A stretch of 24,061 nt of DNA from Pelomyxa schiedti (lineage: Eukaryota; Evosea; Pelobiontida; Pelomyxidae): the NCBI GenBank assembly GCA_020536535.1, contig JAHLWZ010000917.1, positions 23,806 to 47,866 of the forward strand. The letters are read 5' to 3'. Shown in pieces: positions 1-7,951 of the stretch. The first letter of the stretch is position 1, and every line of letters begins with the position of its first letter. Both the position numbers and the translations under genes were made by a program. The notes under the pieces were generated by a model. The model was not told the DNA's origin and did no database searches. It was given only the letters and a program-made list of their open reading frames with translations.

Positions 1-1044
1 CTAAATGCAATCGAGGGTTTGTACTTCAGCATTCATATTTCGCAGATAGTAACACAACCCAACAGAAATCGCTTTTTATCAAACTCCTTTTACTGTGGCA
101 GATATGAGGCGTGTATGTAGAGGTAGTACGCTCTCTCAGCATTTTCCTAGCTACTCATTGACACAGACTGGTACTATGCACTCTCCACACGTGATTTCAA
201 GCGGGACTATCTCATTCAACAGCACATGTTCAAGCCAGATGTTACTGATCCAACAATTGACTGGCCACATGAATTTGATACCTTCAATTCATCATTCCTT
301 CAGCTTCGTTCGCTGCTCCGATTTGAAAGAACAGAAAAAGTATTAAAAACAGGCTTCTTAGTTCCAATCTTCCATACACCCCTGTGTACCCTTGATGGTA
401 ATCCACATTACGTTATTAGGCATGCCACATAGTGACCTGACCCTCACAGATATTTGCACCTTTGAGGAAAAGAATCACGTTTCAATGCCTAATGCGATGC
501 GCTATCACATCTTAATTCAAAATGGAATTCAAATGGAGCTAAAGGATGTGACCTTTGTACTGCTTCGGCTGGAGGACTTCACTCCTTACAAACTGTTCAA
601 TGTGTGCTTTGGTCCATTTCGGGCGAAAAACTTTTTATTAGCTTACAAATTCAAAAATAGATTTCGTTCCAAAGCAATATCAAACAGCAGAAAGTCTGTA
701 GCACCCCTGAGCACAAGTTTTACGTGGGCAGAGTGTACAGAGGATTGGATTGGTCAGAGGAGATAATTCTTGTTGTAAACTTGGATCCTACAGATCCTGC
801 TTTGTACGGGCAAATTATATGCCTTTTACCTGTAAGTGTCAGTAATTACCCTTTGGCCAGCCCTCTCACTTGGTTCTCAAACCAGGGAAACACCGTTTGC
901 GGTGTTTACAAAGATTATGCCGAGTTGATTTCCAGTATGCTCCGTCTTTACTATTCTTATTTTGTTGGATTCTTTGAAGAGACAGAACAAAGGTTTCTTT
1001 CCTCTTTTTCAGAGGTTTTTTTTACATTGACTTCCTGCAAATAA
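1..1044 (+). CDS. SMI1/KNR4 (SUKH)-like protein, 5'-truncated, tentative
   Basis: This gene enters from outside the window and ends at a TAA at 1042. The best-supported exons are ~50-112, 151-~387, ~420-601, 661-831 and 886-1044. The introns at 113-150 (38 nt) and 832-885 are clear; the one ending at 419 could be 34 nt (donor 386) or 22 nt (donor 398). The C-terminal half has the SUKH pattern: 'MPNAMRYHILIQNGIQ' early, then 'DWSEEIILVVNLDP', then 'YGQIICLL'. In that fold an 'LPxDYRxxLxxHNG' element precedes a 'W..N.I.IDLDP...GQI' element. The segment before it ('WYYALSTRDFKRDYLIQQH') looks like the tail of an F-box, which would fit the FBXO3-type F-box plus SUKH arrangement, but the F-box itself is not visible. 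A further 49-nt intron near 970-1018 would move the stop to 1028. An AATAAA overlaps the stop codon. Function unknown; the family call is inference from motif resemblance. Confidence 0.45.
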
Positions 1045-1275
1045 AAAGGAAAAAAGAAGCCGTAGCGGAAAGAAAGAAGAATAAGTTCGCCAATATGACA
1101 AAGAAGGTGGGGCTACCTCACTATGGCCGTTTCCGCCTTCCACAACCACACCACTCGTGAGAGAGCATCAATCAACGTTTTCGACTTTAACTTCTTTGCT
1201 TGGCTGCTCGCTTTTGTTCGTTCTTAGGGCGATTTCCTCTGCATTTGTGTTGTTAAGTACCACAATAAAGACACT

Positions 1276-1517
1276 TTAACAGGAGTACACACTCTCCACA
1301 TGTGCCATAACAGAATGAACATCTTCCAAAAAGAAAAGATCTCCTTGTCTCACATACACCTCCTCAAATAATAAAATACAATGTTTCAGTGCCATCGAAA
1401 GTAAACGAGCAGGGGAAGTACTCTGCCTGGCTTGACAGATTTCAGTTCTTGCATTTGGGCTTTGAATATTCGTAACTGCTGCTCCCTCATCCCCGACGAT
1501 TCCGGTTTGGACGCCAT
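1276..1517 (-). CDS. small prefoldin-like (ASDURF-like) protein, 59 aa
   Basis: Two minus-strand exons, 1422-1517 (32 codons from the ATG at 1517-1515) and 1276-1359 (27 codons plus TAA), are joined by a 62-nt GT...AG intron. An alternative acceptor three bases upstream would add one residue. The product begins with a short Ser-rich leader. It continues with a helix ('REQQLRIFKAQMQELKSVK'), then 'PGRVYVRQGDLFFLED' and a short second helix. The pattern 'ELxxxKxxRxVYxxQ..xxFFL.D' is what I recall for ASDURF, the prefoldin-like subunit of the PAQosome. In animals that protein is made from the upstream ORF of ASNSD1; here it would be a free-standing gene. It is shorter than the human protein (about 96 aa), mostly in the second helix. 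It is divergently arranged with the glycogen branching enzyme gene, start codons 256 nt apart. The exon pair is well supported by frame; the family name is less certain. Confidence 0.55.
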
Positions 1518-1773
1518 CGCAATTTGATCAAAAGACTGCTATCAGATCTCTGTCGAATTCAGGACTCTTTGAGTAGTACCCGTGGAATCTGAGAACTACC
1601 GTCGGGGGGACCGGCCCCTTCCACAGCACAAATGCCCCAGAGACCACATGTCAAGTGCTTGACATGGGGAGACAAGGTCACATCACATTTCGGTGCTTAA
1701 AAAGAAAAGTCGAACCAAAGAAACATAAAATTATTAAAAATCCTCACTCACCTCAACATCCAAGAAGATCTTC
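1518..1773. promoter_or_regulatory. divergent intergenic region between the ASDURF-like gene and GBE
   Basis: These 256 bp separate two start codons pointing away from each other, so they must hold both promoters and both 5' UTRs. I see no clear TATA box. There is a GC-rich patch around 1600-1615 and an A-rich stretch just before the GBE start, as is common for protist 5' UTRs. The call rests on gene orientation only. Confidence 0.4.
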
Positions 1774-4700
1774 ATGGCTAACACCACAAGTTGTGAGGGA
1801 CCCACGGATGGAACCAAGATCATACAATGGGACTCGTGGCTGGCTCCCTACGCAGAGATCTTACGTTCAAGGTAGGAGAATTTATTTTTATTGTTACACC
1901 CGACGAGATTTCGTAACTTACGACCGTAACAAAAACCAGGTACGCGCGGTATTTGGAGTTAAAGGACAATTTGGAGAGGAGCGAAGGAGGATTGGTGCAG
2001 TTCGCTCATTCGTGAGTTTCATTTTTTCGTAGTTCATTTCCCTTCTCAGTACTTTGTAGATACCAGCGTTACGGATTCAACCGCACACGAGACGCGAACA
2101 ATCAAGAGGGAATAAGTTTCCGGGACTGGGCACCTGGAGGTACGGCGCTGTGATTTGTTCATTCGTTAATAATCCTTCAGCGCATTCGCTTTCTCTTATC
2201 GGCGAGTTCAATCACTGGGACAGAAGCCTAAACCCTTTGGAACGGTTTGCGTTGCATGTCTCCTTGTTATCGTTTATTATTTACCAGGGACCAATTTGGT
2301 AATTGGTCTACATTTCTTCCTGACCGAGATGGAACCCCAGTCATTCCTCATGGGTCCAAAGTGAAGGTTGGTTTCTCTATCAAACTTCAACCTTACACCT
2401 AACAGTTGGCTCTGCAATTCGCTGACGGACACTGGGAGACAAGAATACCGTGTTGGATAAGAAGAGTAGTGCAAGATACATGCCCAGAATTCGATGGTAC
2501 ATTTGCATTACGTTGTCTTCTTTTTCTTAAATAGGCGAAGGCGTTTACTGGAAACCACCCTCTCCATATCACTGGCTCCATCCCTCTCCGGCAAGGCCAA
2601 GTAGCTTACGAATATATGAAGCCCATGGTAGTAGTTTTTTTTCTCTGCATACTCCCTAAGTGAAATTCCAGTTGGAATGGCTTCCGGGGAGCCTAAGGTG
2701 GCAACATATAAGGTAGATATGTGAGTCCACAACTCCGTAGGATTCTTATTCTTGTAGGAGTTCACTCGAAATATTATTCCCTATGTATCTCAATTAGGAT
2801 ACAACTGCATTGAGCTAATGGCTATCATGGAGCACGCTTATTACGGTTCTTTTGGCTATCAGGTTATACAATAGTTGTTTGCCGACCCTGGAATTGACTT
2901 ATCCACAAAGGTTACTAACTTCTTTGCTGTAAGCAGTAGATATGGCACACCGGAAGGTAATAACTTTCCGAAGCTCGAATTTGTATCTTACACAATGCAG
3001 ATTTGAAGGAACTCGTAGATACATGCCATTCGTACGGCATTCTAGTTTTCCTTGATATTGTACACAGGTAAGAGTCTCCTTGCCTAAGTTCGCAAATAAC
3101 GAAAATTAACCAGTCACGCCTCCAATAATGTCATGGATGGCACGAACCAGTTTGACGGAACCGACAGTCACTTCTTCCATGGAGGAGGCAGAGGAAGACA
3201 TGATGTATCCCTATACTCTAATAGTTTTTCCATCTCTTTCTTATGTGTCTCACAGATTTGGGATAGTCGCCTATTTAACTATGGTAAGAATATCACTCAT
3301 TGGGGTATTGATTTATGGTTTTAGGTAATTGGGAGACCCTACGGTTCCTCTTGTCGAATGTCGTTTGGTTCCTGGAAGAGTACAACTTCGATGGCTTCAG
3401 GTCATCCTCTACAGCATTAATCTCACTGACGTACGACACTATAGGTTTGATGGAGTAATGTCAATGTTGTATCACCACCATGGGATCGGAAACCATTCTT
3501 ACAACTACGACCACTTCTTTGGGGGTTCTGTAGACTCCGACGCACTTGCATATTTAATGCTGGTAAGGTCGCAAGCGTAAAATCTTTCCCCAATAATTCA
3601 TAGGCAAATGACGTAATTCATGCAGTCAGACCCAGCGCCCTAACTATTGGTTAGCATTACGTCCCTCTAAAACTGGCAATCTCATATTCCCATAGCAGAA
3701 GAAGTAAGTGGATTTCCAGGTCTTTGCAGGCCCCTATCAGAAGGTGGAGTTGGCTTTGACTACAGGTTGCAGATGGCCTGTCCCGATCTCTGGATTTCTC
3801 TTCTTAAGGAGTTTAAGGTACAGCAGTATCTCCTCTTCATTAAAACTGAAATAATTGAGGATGATGATTGGAGGATGGACCGCATTGCATGGACTCTTGG
3901 TAACAGGTGAGTCCCATGATACATGTGATCTACATTAAACAACTTATTCCAAGGCGATGGAAAGAACCTTGCATAGCTTACTGTGAATCTCACGATCAAG
4001 CCCTTGTAGGAGATAAGACTATATCATTTTGGCTTATGGATAAAGGCATGGAAGCTATGAAACTTTTATTCTAACCCGCATAGAAATGTATGACTGGATG
4101 TCAGTTACGCAGCCTTTGACTCCAATCATTGCTCGAGGCATTGGTCTCCATAAATTGATTAGGTTTATTACCTTTGTCATTGGTGGAGAAGGCTACCTTT
4201 GCTTTATGGTTTCAAGTTCTCTACCAGAACTTTTTCTTACTCCTCTTCAGGGAAATGAGTTCGGGCATCCAGAGTGGGTGGACTTTCCAAGAGCTGGGAA
4301 CAATGAAAGGTTGGTACAGTCCTATTTATTGGCTTTTCACAAAAACACTCAGTTACCACTATGCCCGTCGCCGATGGGACCTTGCCAAAGACACACTATT
4401 ACGTTATGCTCACCTTCTCGAATTTGATAAAGGAATGCTGTCTCTTGACATGAAATTCAACCTGTTATCTTCAGATCCTGTAAATTGCACTACAAATGTG
4501 CGTGTGTTCTAACCCAGATGTTAGGCCTTCATAACTTTGACCCACGAGTCGGACAAAATTATTGTTGCCGAGAGGGCTGGGCTCATTTTTACCTTCAACT
4601 TTCATCCGACCACAAGTTTTGTGGATTACCCAATCCCAATGCGCCAGACTGGACAGTAAGCCAGCTTAACTGGTCACCTTTTAAAGCAACTCACCTTGTT

Positions 4701-4920
4701 CCAGGTTTGAAATTATCTTCCACAGCGACCTTGCAGGTAGCCAATGGATGGTGTTCAATTACCTCCCTAATTCCATCACGCAGGTTACGGGGGACACTGC
4801 CGAGTCTGTGACTCTATTGTCTATCACACGCAACCATTTGGAGTACACGGCCACCCTTACTCCATGAGGACTTACCTTCCCAATCGCTGTGCCATCGTTT
4901 GGGCCAAGAAGAAGCACTAA
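1774..4920 (+). CDS. GBE1: 1,4-alpha-glucan (glycogen) branching enzyme, GH13
   Basis: Transfers alpha-1,4 glucan segments to alpha-1,6 branch points during glycogen synthesis in the cytosol. Splicing 25 exons gives 688 aa (human GBE1 is about 702). Exons: 1774-1871, 1940-2011, 2060-2139, 2181-2244, 2288-2366, 2406-2496, 2535-2627, 2672-2712, 2758-2862, 2911-2956, 3001-3067, 3114-3204, 3256-3283, 3325-3400, 3445-3562, 3604-3649, 3696-3817, 3860-3906, 3954-4045, 4084-4208, 4251-4309, 4353-4479, 4525-4655, 4705-4736, 4784-4920. Landmarks: CBM48-type 'YGFNR...[18 protein letters not shown]'; GH13 region I 'DIVHSH' (275-280); nucleophile Asp346 in 'GFRFDG'; acid/base Glu400 in 'TIAEEVSG'; Asp469 in 'ESHDQ'; '[18 protein letters not shown]'; and the C-terminal beta domain. 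All phases agree and no key residue is missing. The intron after exon 19 starts with GC, not GT. An AATAAA follows the stop by 54 nt. Confidence 0.97.
4046..4083 (+). other. GC-AG intron in GBE
   Basis: This 38-nt intron begins 'AG|GCATGG' and ends 'cgcatag'. Removing it restores 'WLMDKEMYDWM', the conserved branching-enzyme sequence. Reading through meets an in-frame TAA. No GT donor nearby keeps both frame and motif. It is the only non-GT donor I found among about 100 introns. Confidence 0.85.
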
Positions 4921-4974
4921 AAAAGAATTCCGATCGGCTTTCATTCGCCGATTCTTTGATTTTTCTTTTCTGCC

Positions 4975-4980
4975 AATAAA
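4975..4980 (+). terminator. poly(A) signal AATAAA for GBE
   Basis: A perfect AATAAA lies 54 nt after the GBE stop and only 9 nt before the start codon of the amino-acid transporter. The GBE cleavage site is therefore likely to fall inside the next coding region. Confidence 0.55.
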
Positions 4981-4989
4981 TTTGCTCCG

Positions 4990-7535
4990 ATGGGCGACGA
5001 ACACCACGAAGCCAGCGAGGCTCCACCTGCAAGTAGCACGGCCGCCGTCGTCGTGCAAGGCAGGGGGTGCTGGGGGGCCTATTCTCTGGGCGCCCTCCTG
5101 AGAGTGAAGGACGTAAGCCACTGCGAGCCCGACACCATCGAGGCCGACCTGGGAGACGTGGAGATGGTGGCCGCGCCTTCTCCTTCCTCCTCGTCTTCGG
5201 TGCCTGAGGGGCCTCCTGCCACTGGCACTGGCACCGGCGGTGGGACGCCCAGCGATGGTAGCGGGGCGATGGTTGTGGAGGGGCCGGCGCCGCCGGAGAG
5301 AGCGCAGGGAGAGGCCGCGGGGGCCGAGGGGGTGGTGGTCACGGGGGAGGCAGGGAAGAGGTCGCTCAAGAGGAGACTGGGTATCTGGGATGTGATCGTG
5401 TGCGGGTTGGGGGCCACGGTTGGGGCCGGGGTTTATTCACTTGTGGGAATCGCCGCCCAGGAAGCTGGTGTGCCTAATTTTTTTTTTTTTTTTCCCCCTT
5501 TTTTTTCTTTATGGGAAACCTCTCGCTCTCCATTTTTGCTTCTTGTTGGCGTTGGATTGAGTTTATTGGGGCTGACTTCGAATATCAAAAAAGGGCCAGC
5601 AATAGTGGTTTCTTTTTTGGTTGGAGGAATCGCTGGCTTGTTCACAGCATTTGTGTATGCCGAGTTTGCTGCCAGAGTCCCTGTGGCGGGAAGTGCATAT
5701 ACTTATGCATATGCAAGTTTTGGGGAGATTGTTGCATGGACGTGAGTATGGTCATTTTCATATCCTTCACCTCTACTTCAAGAGAGTAAAGTTTCTTATT
5801 TAACTTTGGTTTTTGAGAATTGGATGGACTCTCACACTTGAGTATGCAATATCTGTAGCTGTTGTGGCACGGGCATTTGGCGATTATTTTATACAACTAC
5901 TCCTTTCTTTTGATGTCCATGTACTCATTCTTACTTCTGTTATGTGATGACCTTCAACAGGTTCCGTCATGGATAAACTCGTGGTCGGCACTCTCGTTCA
6001 ATTGCAGTCCTATTGCTGCAGTGTTAATAATGTTGTGCACGATCATTCTTACGACTGGAATTAGATATACAGCCATATTCAACGCTGTTGTAACATGTAT
6101 AAATGTAACCGTGTTACTTTTCGTAATCATTACAGGTTTCAGACAAGGTGTCAATACCTTTCACTTACATCATATTAAGGAAGTATACACGTGGATCCCA
6201 GCAACTGGAAATGTGTAGATAATACTTTCTTCCCCTATGGTGTAAACTCTGTTATAAGTGCTGCTGGGCAACTTTTCTTCGCTTACATCGGATTTGATGC
6301 TGTATGTGGAAATGAAGGATATTACAATACAAATAGTGACTACCCTTTTAGGTGACAACAATTGCTGAAGAAGTAAAGAAGCCTTCCTATCTTCCTATTG
6401 GAGTTCTATCAACCCTGGGAATTTCTTGTTCATTATAGTTGTGTATTGGTAACCAATGTTGTTATTAACTCTTTAGTAGCATGGGGATATCCCTTGTGGT
6501 TACTGGCATGGCACCTTTTACTGCATTGAACGGTAATGCCTCGGTGGCACAAGCCTTTGATGTGGTAGGACTGCCTTGGGCTTCTAAAATTGTCTCAGCA
6601 GGAGCACTGTTTGGCTCCTTTGCGTCTGCTTTCACAGCATTACTGGGTCAGAGCAGGATATTTTTTCGAATTTCTCGTGATGTACTAGCTTTCTTAAATA
6701 AACTAAAGTGACAATCAGCAGGGTTTGCTCATACCAGCCTTTGGCAGTGTATCGAAGCTCACAAGAGCTCCAGTTATTGGCATTATATTAACAGGTTGGT
6801 TACCTTACCCGAAGTATTTCAAATCAAACACTCAACAGGTTTAATGACTGCATCAGTGGCCTTTTTTGCCTCTCTTGATCTATTGTCCAAGACAATTTCC
6901 ATAGGGACACTCTTAGCCTTTTGCGTTGTCAATGCTGGTGTACTGCTTACACGATATCACCATCAAAAACCCTGGATTACATACTGCCTCATTCTTTGGT
7001 TTTCAGTAGCTTTCTTCACCGGATGTATATCCCTTCACTTCAAGTATGTGCCATTTTCCCGTGCTCAGGAAATACAAACCAACAACTTGCAGTGCCCCCC
7101 TGTGGGTGTATATTCCACTATTGGTGATCTCAATACCACCCGTTTTTCTACTATGGTGGTTTGTGCCAAAGTTCACGCCAGCGTCCGCATTCTTATGTCC
7201 GCTAATGCCCTTTACTCCCTTCATGGGTCTTGGTGTGAACCTGTTCCTTATTGTAGGTTTCTCCCATTCCACTTTTTCCACTGTCTAACCCGACATTTTA
7301 AACCTTCAATTTAGTCAGGACTTGATGGGGGTGCTTGGTTGCGGCTTGTAGTGTGGACTGCAGTTGGGCTTGTAATTTACTTCACCTATGGAATAAGATA
7401 CAGCAAGCTTAGGAAGCCACTTGAAATTCCTTCACTACGGGGTTTCTTCTGTTGCTCACCACAATACGGTGTGCTGTGTCCTTCTGTCCCTTCTTAACTC
7501 TCTAATCATCACCCACAGAAAAAATGACCGAGTAG
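4990..7535 (+). CDS. cationic amino-acid transporter (APC superfamily, SLC7A1/CAT type)
   Basis: A polytopic membrane permease, most likely for basic amino acids at the plasma or lysosomal membrane. Twelve exons give 650 aa: 4990-5467, 5594-5741, 5818-5914, 5961-6147, 6180-6301, 6352-6437, 6480-6681, 6722-6794, 6839-7043, 7069-7252, 7315-7468, 7519-7535. If the last intron is not used, the stop is at 7495. The first ~125 residues are GC-rich, low-complexity and non-conserved. The permease core begins at 'KRRLGIWDVIVCGLGATVGAG'. Other APC/CAT landmarks are 'GPAIVVSFLVGGIAGLFTAF', 'YAEFAARVPVAGSAYTY', 'GWTLTLEYAISVAVVAR', 'FFAYIGFDAVTTIAEEVKKP', 'RISRDGLLIPAFG', 'SIGTLLAFCVVNAGVLLTRY' and a final 'YFTYGIRYSKL'. 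The intron at 7044-7068 is only 25 nt. The first intron (126 nt) is the longest in the gene and is open in frame. Substrate is inferred from the family. Confidence 0.93.
5468..5593 (+). other. 126-nt first intron of the transporter, T-rich and open in frame
   Basis: Donor 'G|gtgtgcc' and acceptor 'aaaaaag|GG'. It carries a run of T's near its start (5480-5495). Its length is exactly 42 codons without a stop, so retention would insert a hydrophobic segment between 'AAQEA' and 'GPAIVVSF'. Splicing is favoured because 'AAQEAGPAIVVSF' is the conserved family sequence. Confidence 0.75.
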
Positions 7536-7662
7536 AGCATGACACTAAGGTGCGTGTCTCTGGTTTTATTCTCGCCTGTGAATTGGACCGTAAATAGAAC
7601 AAACAGTAGATCTTTAAGAAACACAGTTACCGGAAATCGGCTTTTCTGTCTTTGGAGCGACG

Positions 7663-7920
7663 ATGAGCACGGACGCGCCGGCACAGGAAGGCACAGCGGG
7701 GACCGAAGCGGACGTCGACATTATGGGAAGCTGTGGCACCACGGAAAGCGAAACCGGCGACCAGAACAGCCCTGTCGTAGTCGGCGACGCCGTCGCCACC
7801 GAGAACGACGCCAGCACAGAGGGCGCGGACGAAGAGGAGGCAGCAGGCGAGGAAGCCGGCGAGGCCGAGGCTGAGGCCGAGACAGAGGGTGCCGGGAGCC
7901 CCGGGGGCGCGGAGCCTGGG

Positions 7921-7951
<31 letters not shown>

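Noticed and set aside
3706-3735. Possible short GT...AG intron ('gtaagtgg...tgcag') in GBE
   Set aside because: It lies inside the conserved '[13 protein letters not shown]' active-site region, which is intact only when the sequence is kept as exon.
6405-6480. Apparent frameshift or premature stop in the transporter
   Set aside because: A 42-nt intron at 6438-6479 ('gttgtg...ttagtag') restores frame and gives the expected length between 'PIGV' and 'VTGM', so no frameshift is needed.
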